From: Sphingomonas hankookensis
GTDB taxonomy: Bacteria; Pseudomonadota; Alphaproteobacteria; Sphingomonadales; Sphingomonadaceae
Length of the DNA: 64,000 nucleotides
NCBI RefSeq assembly: GCF_022664465.1
Contig: NZ_JAKREV010000001.1
Coordinates: 620,001-684,000 of the forward strand
Reading direction: 5' to 3'
Part shown: one piece after another, positions 52,357 to 60,258 of the stretch
How the letters are laid out: every line of letters starts with the position of its first letter
How positions within the stretch are numbered: the first letter of the stretch is position 1
Program-made: the position numbers and the translations under genes
Notes under the pieces: model-generated
Databases searched by the model: none
What the model was told of the DNA's origin: nothing
Seen by the model: only the letters and a program-made list of their open reading frames with translations

Positions 52357-52773
52357 TCAGGACGGGGGAGGAACCGCTATCGGATCGGTGGCGATATAGC
52401 GGATGGTGGCCCCCTCCGCGCTCGGAACACGCCGGAATACCCGCGCCTGCGAATCATATGCTATCGACAGCATTCCAGGCCGAGGCCATACGACGCTGAC
52501 CGGCATGTTTGGAAACTCCATCACCGGCGCGACCCCATGATTGTCGTCCGCGACGAACACCTCGGTGGCATCCTCCAACGGCTGGTTCGCACGTCCGACC
52601 CAGACGACCGTTGCCTTCGAGGTCGTCGCTCCGCAATCCCGCACCTCGACCACCGCATAGCGATCGCTCGCGAGGTCATAGGCCTTGTGCACAAGGTCCG
52701 ACGAGCATTCGGGCGCCAATCCGCAGCCAGTAATGAGCAGGGTTGACGACAGGGCAAGGGTTGCGCGTAGCAT
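52357..52773 (-). CDS. Small hypothetical lipoprotein
   Basis: 138 aa with signal MLRATLALSSTLLITGC (lipid Cys17) chosen over an upstream start at 52824 because it gives a clean lipobox. The rest contains DLVHKAYDLASDRYAVVEVRD, VFVADDNHG and IRYIATDPI. No family recognised. Convergent with the xpaC-like gene. The region upstream (52774-53108) carries a dispersed repeat. Confidence 0.65.
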   Translation of the reverse strand: MLRATLALSSTLLITGCGLAPECSSDLVHKAYDLASDRYAVVEVRDCGATTSKATVVWVGRANQPLEDATEVFVADDNHGVAPVMEFPNMPVSVVWPRPGMLSIAYDSQARVFRRVPSAEGATIRYIATDPIAVPPPS

Positions 52774-53108
52774 CGACGGATGCTGCCCATCGCCAGACTT
52801 GTGCGCAATAGGCTGGACCGACACTGCCCCCCAACCCCCTCGTCATTCCCGCGCAGGCGGGAATCCATACACGCCGACGTCGGCGACAGGATCGCGACCG
52901 TTGCGCCTATGGATCCCCGCCTTCGCGGGGATGACGGGGAGGGGTTATGGACCGCTTTCCTACAACGCCCCACCGCGGCTAACCTCCGCCCCGCTCTTTC
53001 TCACCGCCGACATGCACGCGCGTCCAAACCCAAAAACCACACGTCACGCAAACACGCCACTAGTGTGAACTTAGTGAACTTTAGCGCCGAACCCGGCCGA
53101 AAACCGCG
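52774..53108. other. Intergenic region with a class B repeat
   Basis: 335 bases upstream of the lipoprotein gene and downstream of the TonB gene. It contains the hairpin pair at 52841-52936 and a small tandem GTGAACTTAGTGAACTT near 53065-53085. No coding potential seen. Confidence 0.5.
52841..52936. repeat. Paired-hairpin dispersed repeat, class B
   Basis: CGTCATTCCCGCGCAGGCGG continuing GAAT on the left and ATCCCCGCCTTCGCGGGGAT followed by GACGG on the right; between them CGCCGACGTCGGCG forms a further hairpin. Same architecture as 12873 and 59312. Confidence 0.75.
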
Positions 53109-53855
53109 CTATTCGCGCTCGCGCTCGACGTCCCATTGGTGCCGCTGCACCATGACCGACCGCACCGGCCGCCCCCGCGCGTCCAGCGACGGACGGAAGC
53201 GAAAGGCGCGTTCGATCTGGCGGCAGGTCGCGATATCGATCGCGCGATTGCCGCTCGACCGCCGGATGCGGCAGTCGCTGGCGCGCCCGTTCGGCTCGAC
53301 GACATAGTCGACCTCGACCGACCCTTCGAAGCCATCCTCCTCCAGCTCCACCGGCAACCGCGCGCCCTGCAGCGACCCGCCGATCTGCTCGGGCGGCGTA
53401 TCGCCTCCACCGCTGCCGTCGCCATCTCCCTCGCCGCCACTCCCCAAGCCGTCGCCTACCCCGCCCGCCCCCGTCCCCGGCCCGACGGTATCGGTCGCGC
53501 CCGACGAGGCGTCGTTGCCCGGCCCGGCGAAGGGAGCAGTCACCACCGGCGGCGGCACCGGCAGCGGCACGACCGGCGGCGTCGCGACGATCTCGGTCGC
53601 TTTCGACCGGATATTGGGCGGCGCGGCGCGTCCCTCGGGCCGGCCCTGCCGCACGACCTGCGGCACCGGCGGCGGGGGCGGCGGATCGGGCGGCGGCGGC
53701 AGGATGTCGAACGTCGCCAGCGCACTCTGCGCCGTCCGCGTCACGTCCACGCCCAGCCCGACGATCAGCGCCCAGCCGAGCAGGACATGCAACAGGATCG
53801 TCACGCCCATCGCGCCGATGCGGCTCCGGTCCGGCAGGGTCGTCGTCATGGCCAT
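53109..53855 (-). CDS. tonB: TonB-family energy transducer
   Basis: 248 aa. One N-terminal membrane helix (GVTILLHVLLGWALIVGLG), a proline-rich spacer (PPPPDPPPPPPVPQ, PPVVPLPVPPPVV), a glycine-rich linker (GGVGDGLGSGGEGDGDGSGG) and a TonB C-terminal domain (SVEVDYVVEPNGRASDCRI, QIERAFRFRP). It couples the proton motive force (through ExbBD, not in the window) to outer-membrane receptors such as the one at 29787. Two ATGs at 53855 and 53849 are possible. Sphingomonads usually have several tonB genes. Confidence 0.88.
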   Translation of the reverse strand: MAMTTTLPDRSRIGAMGVTILLHVLLGWALIVGLGVDVTRTAQSALATFDILPPPPDPPPPPPVPQVVRQGRPEGRAAPPNIRSKATEIVATPPVVPLPVPPPVVTAPFAGPGNDASSGATDTVGPGTGAGGVGDGLGSGGEGDGDGSGGGDTPPEQIGGSLQGARLPVELEEDGFEGSVEVDYVVEPNGRASDCRIRRSSGNRAIDIATCRQIERAFRFRPSLDARGRPVRSVMVQRHQWDVERERE

Positions 53856-53931
53856 TATGCTGGCACAACGCCGATGAATGGCGGGTGATCCGAGCAAAGG
53901 TTCTCCCCCGTCCCAGCCGGCCCGCCACCCG

Positions 53932-54014
53932 CGTCACCCCAGCGAAGGCTGGGGTCTCTGGCGGCTCTTGTCCCGCCAACCAACCGGGAGATCCCAGCCT
54001 ACGCTGGGGTGACG
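53932..54014. repeat. Paired-hairpin dispersed repeat, class A
   Basis: CGTCACCCCAGCGAAGGCTG continuing GGG, then a spacer holding GGCGG/CCGCC, then ATCCCAGCCTACGCTGGGGT followed by GACG. One base differs from the usual right unit (TAC for TTC). Lies upstream of tonB. Confidence 0.8.
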
Positions 54015-54046
54015 TGTGCGGCTTTGGCAGGAAAGGTGGCGACCCC

Positions 54047-54832
54047 CTACCGCTTCCCCAGCGCCACGATCGCCCGCTCCCGCAACCGCTCGACCGCCGC
54101 GGCATGGATGCCCGGCGCCGCTACCATCACCCCGAAGAACTGCGGCCGCGCCTGATTGAAGCGTAGCTTGCGCCCGATCGCGTCGGTCACCGTCGCCCCG
54201 GCTTCGCGCGCGATCAGGATGCTCGCCGCCACGTCCCACTCATTGCCCCAGCGCAGCGTCGCGAGGAAATCGGCCTCCCCGCTTGCGACCATCGCCATGC
54301 GCAGCGCGATCGAATTGGGCTTCGGCACCATCAACAGGTCGCGATCCGCCTTGGGCAGGGCATCGACCGGCGTCCGGCTACCGGCGAAGTCGACGCGCGG
54401 GCTGACCGCCAGCCGCTCGCCGTTCCTGCGCGCGCCCTGCCCTGCCGCCGCGGTCCAGCGCTGCCGCCGGACGGGTGCGTCGAGCACGCCCAGCACCGGC
54501 TGCCCGTCCTCGATCAGCGCGACCGACACCGCCCAACCGTCGCGCCCGCGAATATAGTCGCGGGTGCCGTCGATCGGATCGACGATCCACACCTGCCGCC
54601 GCGCCAGCCGCACCGCATCGTCGGCACTCTCCTCCGACAGCCAGCCAGCCTCAGGCAGCAACGCCGTCAGCCGCCGATGCAGCAGCCGGTCGACCGACAG
54701 GTCGATCTCGCACACCGGATTGCCCGGCGCCTTTTCCCACGTCTCGAACTCCCCGCGCCAGCTCGCCAACGCCAGCGCCGCCGCTTCGGCGGTGATTGCG
54801 GTAACCTGTTCGAGCAGCGTCGCCTCAGCCAC
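54047..54832 (-). CDS. Inositol monophosphatase family protein, CysQ-like
   Basis: A 261-aa metal-dependent phosphatase: WIVDPIDGTRDYI is the metal-binding core, WLSEESADD carries the first Glu, and GNEWDVAASILIAREAG is the C-terminal metal/substrate motif. It could act on 3'-phosphoadenosine 5'-phosphate (CysQ), histidinol phosphate or an inositol phosphate; the sequence alone does not decide. GTG start at 54832 overlaps the pmbA stop (eight bases), indicating coupling. Last gene of the ubiA-pmbA run. Confidence 0.85.
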   Translation of the reverse strand: MAEATLLEQVTAITAEAAALALASWRGEFETWEKAPGNPVCEIDLSVDRLLHRRLTALLPEAGWLSEESADDAVRLARRQVWIVDPIDGTRDYIRGRDGWAVSVALIEDGQPVLGVLDAPVRRQRWTAAAGQGARRNGERLAVSPRVDFAGSRTPVDALPKADRDLLMVPKPNSIALRMAMVASGEADFLATLRWGNEWDVAASILIAREAGATVTDAIGRKLRFNQARPQFFGVMVAAPGIHAAAVERLRERAIVALGKR

Positions 54833-56171
54833 CCGCCACCGTCATGCCATCGACCCGGATCGTCGGCACATTGACCCCCTGCTTATGCTCCAGATCGCCC
54901 GCCGCGCGCATCGACAGCAGCATCGGGCGCAGATTGCCGGCGATGGTGATCCCCGACACCGGCCGCGTGATCTCGCCGCGTTCGATCAGGAAGCCCGACG
55001 CGCCGCGACTGTAATCGCCGGTGACGCCATTCACGCCCTGCCCGATCAGCTCGGTCAGCAGCACCCCGCGTTCGATATCCTCGATCAGCGCGTCGACGCT
55101 GCCAGCGCCGCCCGCCAGATGGACGTTGCCGGTCGTCACGCCCGGCGGACCACCCAACCCCCGCGAGGCATGGCCGGTCGGCTCCAGCCCCAATTGCCGC
55201 GCCGACGCGCTGTCGAGCAGCCATGTCTGCAACACGCCGCGCTCGACCAGCGCCATCGGCGACACCGGCAGCCCCTCGCCATCGAACGGCCGGGCGCGCA
55301 GCCCATGCGGGCGGTGCGGATCGTCGATGATCGACAGCCCCTCGGGCAGGATCGCATGGCCTAGCTGCTCGCGCAGGAAGCTGGTCCCGCGCGCGATCGA
55401 CGGGCCGGAGATCGCGCCCAGCACATGGCCGATCAGGCTGCCCCCGACGCGCGGGTCGAACACCACCGGCATCGCTCCGCCATCGATCTTCACCGGGTGC
55501 AGCCGCGCCACCGCGCGTTCGCCCGCGCGCCGTCCGATCGTCTCGGGCGCTTCCAGCATCGAGCGGTGGCGCGCCGAATGATGGGCATGGTCGCGCTGCA
55601 TCCCCGCGCCCTCGCCCGCCAGTACGCTGGCCGAGATGCCGTGGCTGGTAACGGCATAGCCCTGCGCGAAGCCATGGCTGGTGGCGAAGGCGACGACCGC
55701 GCGGCTGTAGCCGGCCGATCCGCCTTCGGAATTGCTGACGCCCGCGACCGATCGCGCGGCGTCCTCCACCGCCAGCGCCGCTTCCCGCAACAGCTGCGGC
55801 GCGACGTCGCCGCCATCGTCGAGATCGAGCAGCGGCGGCGCGCCGTGGAGCAGCCGCTCGGCCGGTGCCAGGCCGGCCCAGCGATCTTCCGGTGCGGCGC
55901 GCGCCATCGCCACCACTCGCTCGGCCAGCGTCGCCAGTCCCGCCTCGGACAGGTCGGAGGTCGACACGCTCGCCGAACGCTGGCCGACGAACACGCGCAG
56001 GCCCAGCTCGGCGCCTTCCGAGCGACCGACATCCTCCATCTGCCCCAGCCGCACCGACACCGACAGCGCGGTATCGGCGACGAGGATCGCATCGGCGGCA
56101 TCGGCGCCACAGGCACGGGCGCGGGCGATGGCGGATCGGGCGCGGTCTACGGCGGTTTGGGGAGTCAGCAT
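54825..56171 (-). CDS. pmbA: Metalloprotease PmbA/TldE
   Basis: A 448-aa subunit of the TldD/TldE protease, which trims modified peptides such as microcins and antitoxins. Features: VRLGQMEDVGRSEG, VGQRSASVSTSDLS, VVFDPRVGGSLIGHVLGAISG, GVNGVTGDYSRGASGFLIE. As in other TldE chains I see no HExxxH zinc motif; that lies in TldD, which is not in the window. Start ATG at 56171. Between ubiA and the phosphatase gene on the same strand. Confidence 0.93.
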   Translation of the reverse strand: MLTPQTAVDRARSAIARARACGADAADAILVADTALSVSVRLGQMEDVGRSEGAELGLRVFVGQRSASVSTSDLSEAGLATLAERVVAMARAAPEDRWAGLAPAERLLHGAPPLLDLDDGGDVAPQLLREAALAVEDAARSVAGVSNSEGGSAGYSRAVVAFATSHGFAQGYAVTSHGISASVLAGEGAGMQRDHAHHSARHRSMLEAPETIGRRAGERAVARLHPVKIDGGAMPVVFDPRVGGSLIGHVLGAISGPSIARGTSFLREQLGHAILPEGLSIIDDPHRPHGLRARPFDGEGLPVSPMALVERGVLQTWLLDSASARQLGLEPTGHASRGLGGPPGVTTGNVHLAGGAGSVDALIEDIERGVLLTELIGQGVNGVTGDYSRGASGFLIERGEITRPVSGITIAGNLRPMLLSMRAAGDLEHKQGVNVPTIRVDGMTVAGG

Positions 56172-56209
56172 GACCGGCACATGGGAAGCGCGCACGCCCG
56201 CCGCAACGT

Positions 56210-57127
56210 TCACGCCGCCTGCCCCACCACCAGCAGGCCAAGGAACAGCAGCAACCCCGCATCGCGGTTCGACCGGAATCGCCGCAGCGTATTGGCGCCA
56301 TCGTCGGGCCGGAGCGTCGCTACCTGCCACAACAGATGCGCGGCACCCGGCAACAGCGCGGCCAGCGCCAGCGGCGTCGGGAACACCCGCCACACCGCCC
56401 CCGCCCAGCACGCGATGGCGACGACGTACAGCACCGTCACCCCCGGCCGCACCCGCCGCCCCATCGCCCGCGCTGACGATCGCACCCCGACCATCGCGTC
56501 ATCCTCGGTATCCTGGCAGGCATAGATGGTGTCGTAGCCGATCACCCACGCGATCGCGCCGGCGTACAGCAACGCCAATGGCGTCCAGTCCTCGCCCCCC
56601 ATCTGCGCCCACGCGACCGGCGCGGCCCACGAAAACACCATGCCCAGCCACGCCTGCGGCCACCACGTAATCCGCTTCATGAACGGATAGGCCGCAACCA
56701 GCACGAGGCTCAGCAACGCGACGATCGCCGCGGTGAAGTTCAGTTGCAGCAGCACGACGAAGCCGATCAGGCTCAGGAACACCAGCCAGCCCCACGCCGC
56801 CTTCACCGACACCGCCCCGCTCGCCAGCGGCCGGTTCGCGGTGCGTGCCACCTGCCGGTCGAGATCGCGGTCGACGATGTCGTTATAGACGCAGCCCGCA
56901 CCACGCATCGCGATGCTGCCGATCAGAAACCACAACAGCATGTCCCACCGCTCAACCGCGCGGCCCGACAGCGCGATCGCCCATGCGCCGGGCCAGTAGA
57001 GCAGCCACCAGCCGATCGGCCGGTCGAACCGGGCGAGCAGCGCGAACGGGCGGGCGGCACGCGGCAGGATCGCGATCAGCCCGCGATGTTCGGTATCGGC
57101 GACGTTGGTGGCGACAGGGAAAGGCAT
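56210..57127 (-). CDS. ubiA: 4-hydroxybenzoate polyprenyltransferase
   Basis: A 305-aa integral membrane prenyltransferase of ubiquinone synthesis that attaches the polyprenyl chain to 4-hydroxybenzoate. The two Asp-rich motifs are NDIVDRDLDRQVARTANRP and DTIYACQDTEDDAMVG. About eight membrane helices. Start ATG at 57127 after GGGAAAGG. No other ubi gene adjoins; pmbA follows 38 bases on. Confidence 0.95.
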   Translation of the reverse strand: MPFPVATNVADTEHRGLIAILPRAARPFALLARFDRPIGWWLLYWPGAWAIALSGRAVERWDMLLWFLIGSIAMRGAGCVYNDIVDRDLDRQVARTANRPLASGAVSVKAAWGWLVFLSLIGFVVLLQLNFTAAIVALLSLVLVAAYPFMKRITWWPQAWLGMVFSWAAPVAWAQMGGEDWTPLALLYAGAIAWVIGYDTIYACQDTEDDAMVGVRSSARAMGRRVRPGVTVLYVVAIACWAGAVWRVFPTPLALAALLPGAAHLLWQVATLRPDDGANTLRRFRSNRDAGLLLFLGLLVVGQAA

Positions 57128-57169
57128 GCCGTCCCTGCTGCCACTAACCGCCCGGCTTGCCCAGCCCGA

Positions 57170-58246
57170 TCAGCCCGCCGACGCCGCCAGTACCGCTGCG
57201 ATATTGAGCGCGCCGTTGCCATAGGTGGCATCGCGCCCCGGATCGCCGAGGTCGGTGGCGTTGTTCAGCAGCAGCGTGACGATCTGCGCACCGGTCAGCT
57301 TGGGCCGCGCCTGCGCGATCAGCGCGACCGCGCCGCTCACCACCGCCGCCGATGCCGAGGTCCCGCTCTGCGCGATCACCAATCCGTTGCGGTCGAGCAT
57401 GTTCACATCGACACCCAGCGCCATCAGATAGGATGCCGCCGCCGCACCGCCGCCTGCCGCGTTGCCCGAGCGATACGGACGCCCCGATGCGTCGATCCCG
57501 CCGACGATGATGACATGACCCGAACCGGCTTCGACGAACGACCGCGACAGCAGCAGCGGCTGGCTGGCCGATTCGTTGCCCGCACTGATGACCATTACGA
57601 TCCCGGCAGCGGCGGCACGCCGTACCGCGGCGACCAGCGGTTCGGTGGTCTGGTCGACATTGAACGACATGTTGATGACCCGCACCCGCGCCGCGATCGC
57701 CGCATCGATCGCCGCGATCACGAGGTCGCTCTGCGCCGGACAGTCGAAGTCCTTGCACTTGTCGGGCCGGGTAGCGTTCAACGAAACGATGCTGGCGTCA
57801 TAAGCGAGGCCATGAATGCCCCGCCCGTCGCGCGCCGCCGCCGCGATCGACGCCATCGCGGTGCCATGGCCGCTCAGGTCGATCAGCCCGCGGTCGCTGC
57901 CCAGATTTGCGCTCGCCGGATCGATCCGCCCGGCAAATTCGCTCAGCGTCGGGACGATCCCGGTATCGATGATCGCGATCCCAATCCCACGCCCGGTGGC
58001 GCCGACGCGGTACGCTGCATCGGCTTTCGACACGGTGGCGGCGTTCGATCGTTCCGCCTCGACCTGTTCGGCGGTGGCGGCGGGAGTCGTCGCCGTTGGC
58101 GTCGGGGTAGGTGTCGGCGTATTCGCGACGACCACCGTACCGGTCGAACCGCCGCCGCCCCCGCCGCACCCCGATACCAGCAACGCCGTGGCAAGCATCG
58201 CCGGCCAGCATTTGTACCGACCCACGCCCATCCGCCCGTACCGCAT
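57170..58246 (-). CDS. Subtilisin-like (S8) lipoprotein protease
   Basis: 358 aa. A lipoprotein signal ending LLVSGC (Cys27), then a tether of Gly (GGGGGGS) and Thr/Pro repeats (TPTPTPTPT), then a subtilase domain: Asp94 (AIIDTGI), His127 (DLSGHGTAMASI), oxyanion Asn224 (SAGNES), catalytic Ser297 (SGTSASAA). All three catalytic residues are present. The chain is compact, with no propeptide-like region and no autotransporter barrel, so it is probably a tethered periplasmic or surface protease. Substrate unknown. Start codon region lies in GTTCATGCGGTA-type sequence without a strong ribosome binding site. Confidence 0.85.
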   Translation of the reverse strand: MRYGRMGVGRYKCWPAMLATALLVSGCGGGGGGSTGTVVVANTPTPTPTPTATTPAATAEQVEAERSNAATVSKADAAYRVGATGRGIGIAIIDTGIVPTLSEFAGRIDPASANLGSDRGLIDLSGHGTAMASIAAAARDGRGIHGLAYDASIVSLNATRPDKCKDFDCPAQSDLVIAAIDAAIAARVRVINMSFNVDQTTEPLVAAVRRAAAAGIVMVISAGNESASQPLLLSRSFVEAGSGHVIIVGGIDASGRPYRSGNAAGGGAAAASYLMALGVDVNMLDRNGLVIAQSGTSASAAVVSGAVALIAQARPKLTGAQIVTLLLNNATDLGDPGRDATYGNGALNIAAVLAASAG

Positions 58247-58392
58247 GTTCCCGCCCCTTCGCCATTACGCTCGTTGTCGCTACGCAACGGTCGATTGCAA
58301 AGATATGAACATACCGACGTATTCGAATGACTTGCTGCGTCGGAGGCGACGGCCGATCCGGCGCAATCGCCCGTTCCGACAGGGTCAGGACC

Positions 58393-58605
58393 TCAGCGCT
58401 GCGCCGCCTTCTGCGCCTTGGCCTGCTTGGCATAATGGTGGTGCATGGCGATGCAGCCGGCGACGGCGCCCAGCTTGCCATGGCCCTTGCCGATCATATG
58501 CCCGCCGACCGCGCCCGCGGCGGCACCGCGAATGCAGCCTTTGGCAAAGGCGGGTTGCGCCGCGATCATGGTCAGCGGCAGGGCGATCAAAGCAACGAAA
58601 CGCAT
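58393..58605 (-). CDS. Small secreted glycine-zipper protein
   Basis: 70 aa. Signal peptide MRFVALIALPLTMIAAQPAFA, then a Gly-zipper run GAAAGAVGGHMIGKGHGKLG with two cysteines (KGCIRG and VAGCIAM) and a His/Lys/Gln tail (HHHYAKQAKAQKAAQR). Glycine zippers of this type insert into or line membranes in small osmotically regulated proteins. GGGAG eight bases upstream of the ATG. Confidence 0.7.
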   Translation of the reverse strand: MRFVALIALPLTMIAAQPAFAKGCIRGAAAGAVGGHMIGKGHGKLGAVAGCIAMHHHYAKQAKAQKAAQR

Positions 58606-58711
58606 GTTCCATCTCCCTCGAACGGAATGTCCGAGGCAGTGTCTACGAGCCGGATACGCCCGAGGTTGCGTTAAACTTTCGTCATGTCGGCGACCCCGCT
58701 ACGAGGGCCCC

Positions 58712-58987
58712 ATGGACCTCGACCAACTGCTCCGCCATTATTTCGGCACCGCCGATCCCGACGCGTTGTCGCCGGACGCGCTCAAGTCCGCCGGCGAGCG
58801 GATGGCGATCGACTTCGGCGTCACCCGCGATCCGTCGCGCCGCTTCGCCCTGTGGTCGCTGATGGACGCGTTCGGTTTTGCCCCGCCCCCGGCCGACGCC
58901 TTTGCCAAGGAACCCGAACTGCGCGCGGCGGCGGACCGCTATCTCGACGCCGCCTACCGCGTCGAGCGCGACGGGACACCCGACTGA
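58712..58987 (+). CDS. Small conserved-looking hypothetical protein
   Basis: 91 aa, soluble, acidic: DQLLRHYFGTADPDALSPDAL, MAIDFGVTRDPSRRFALWSLMDAFG, ADRYLDAAYRVERDG. No recognised family and no signal peptide. Its stop overlaps the start of the SMR transporter gene (TGATG), so the two are co-translated. Function unknown. Confidence 0.65.
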   Translation: MDLDQLLRHYFGTADPDALSPDALKSAGERMAIDFGVTRDPSRRFALWSLMDAFGFAPPPADAFAKEPELRAAADRYLDAAYRVERDGTPD

Positions 58988-59301
58988 TGCCGTGGGTGAT
59001 GCTGACCGTCGCCGGGCTGCTGGAGATCGTCTGGGCCTATTACATGAAGCTGTCCGACGGCTTTTCGAAACCGTGGCCGACGATCGCGACCTTCGTCACG
59101 ATGTTCGCCAGCTTCGGGCTGTTGTCGCTGGCGATGAAGCAATTGCCGCTCGGCACCAGCTATATGGTGTGGACCGGCATCGGCGCGCTGGGTGCGTTCG
59201 TCGTCGGCATCGTGTTGCTGGGCGAGGCGGTGACGCCGTTGCGGCTGCTCGCGGCGGCGATGCTGGTCGGCGGGCTGGTGCTGATGAAGCTGGCGTCGTG
59301 A
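58987..59301 (+). CDS. SMR-family transporter, SugE/Gdx-like
   Basis: A 104-aa four-helix small multidrug resistance protein: the essential Glu lies in AGLLEIVWAYYMK (Glu13); the third and fourth helices carry SYMVWTGIGALGAFVVGIVLLGEAVTP. The Trp-Thr-Gly-Ile-Gly block and GFSKP loop are closer to SugE/Gdx (guanidinium exporters) than to EmrE, but no guanidine riboswitch precedes it. Functions as an antiparallel dimer in the inner membrane. ATG shares a base with the upstream stop. Confidence 0.85.
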   Translation: MPWVMLTVAGLLEIVWAYYMKLSDGFSKPWPTIATFVTMFASFGLLSLAMKQLPLGTSYMVWTGIGALGAFVVGIVLLGEAVTPLRLLAAAMLVGGLVLMKLAS

Positions 59302-59311
59302 GCGGCGTCCT

Positions 59312-59408
59312 CGTCATTCCGGCGAAGGCCGGAATCCATGGATACGGGCCGGCTTGATCGACGCGCGATGTCTCCTTTCCATGGATCCCGGCCTTCGCCG
59401 GGATGACG
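59312..59408. repeat. Paired-hairpin dispersed repeat, class B
   Basis: CGTCATTCCGGCGAAGGCCG continuing GAATCCATGG, then CCATGGATCCCGGCCTTCGC continuing CGGGATGACGG. The arms extend over the CCATGGA sequence, so the whole element is one long inverted repeat of about 30 bases per arm. Between the SMR gene and rsmE. Confidence 0.8.
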
Positions 59409-59459
59409 GTAGTGAAGGCCACCCCTGCCCAACCCCGTCCGGCTTGCTATAGCGCGACC

Positions 59460-60203
59460 ATGCCCGCTACCCCCGCCTGGCCGCCCGATTCGTCCCCCCG
59501 CCTGTTCGTCGACCAGCCGCTGGGCGATGGTGCGCGCGTCCGCCTCGACGGGACGCAGGCGCATTACCTGCTGTCGGTGATGCGGGTGAAGGACGGCGAT
59601 GTCGTCCGCCTGTTCGACGACGCCACCGGCGAATGGCTGGCGCACGCCACCGAGGTCCGCAAGCGCGACCTGACCCTTGCCGTTGCCGAGCGGCTGCGTG
59701 AACGCGAAATTGTCCCCGACCTGTGGCTGTGCATCGCACCGACCAAGAAGGGCCGGATCGACTGGACGATCGAAAAGGCGTGCGAGCTGGGCGTCGACCG
59801 GATCGTGCCGGTACTGACCCGCCGGACGGTGGTCGATCGCCTCAACCTCGACCGGCTGCGCGCCCATGCGGTCGAGGCGGCCGAGCAATGCGGCCGCACC
59901 GCGCTCCCCGCGCTGGTCGAATCGGCGAAGCTGACCGCGCTGCTCCGCGATTGGCCCGCCGACCGCGCGCTGTTCTTCGCCGATGAGACCGGCGGCGTCC
60001 CCGGATTCGACGCGATGCGCGCCCGGCCGGGTCCGGCGGCGATTCTGATCGGGCCGGAAGGTGGCTTCGACCCGGAGGAACGCGACGCGATCCGCGCCCA
60101 CCCGCAAGCAGTCGGCATCGCACTCGGCCCCCGCATCCTGCGCGCCGAGACCGCGGCGGCGGCGGCGACCGCACTATGGATGGCGGCAAGTGGCGATTGG
60201 TAG
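59460..60203 (+). CDS. rsmE: 16S rRNA m3U1498 methyltransferase RsmE
   Basis: A 247-aa SPOUT methyltransferase. An N-terminal PUA-like domain (HYLLSVMRVKDGDVVRLFD) precedes the knotted SAM domain: APTKKGRIDWTIEKACELGV, QCGRTALPAL, ILIGPEGGFDPEERDA, LGPRILRAETAAAAA. Methylates N3 of U1498 in the decoding region. Start at 59460. Gene order with gshA downstream (55 bases) is common in alphaproteobacteria. Confidence 0.95.
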   Translation: MPATPAWPPDSSPRLFVDQPLGDGARVRLDGTQAHYLLSVMRVKDGDVVRLFDDATGEWLAHATEVRKRDLTLAVAERLREREIVPDLWLCIAPTKKGRIDWTIEKACELGVDRIVPVLTRRTVVDRLNLDRLRAHAVEAAEQCGRTALPALVESAKLTALLRDWPADRALFFADETGGVPGFDAMRARPGPAAILIGPEGGFDPEERDAIRAHPQAVGIALGPRILRAETAAAAATALWMAASGDW

Positions 60204-60258
60204 CCGCACTATATCCCTATCAACCACAGCCCCCTAGCGCGGCCTTCCGCCTGCGCGT

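Noticed and set aside
54047..56171. Toxin-antitoxin or microcin locus around pmbA
   Set aside because: PmbA can process such peptides, but the neighbours are ubiA and a phosphatase gene and I see no small toxin or precursor peptide.
58640..58986. Guanidine riboswitch ahead of the SMR transporter
   Set aside because: The transporter start is fused to the stop of an upstream coding gene and no ACGR-type hairpins are visible.
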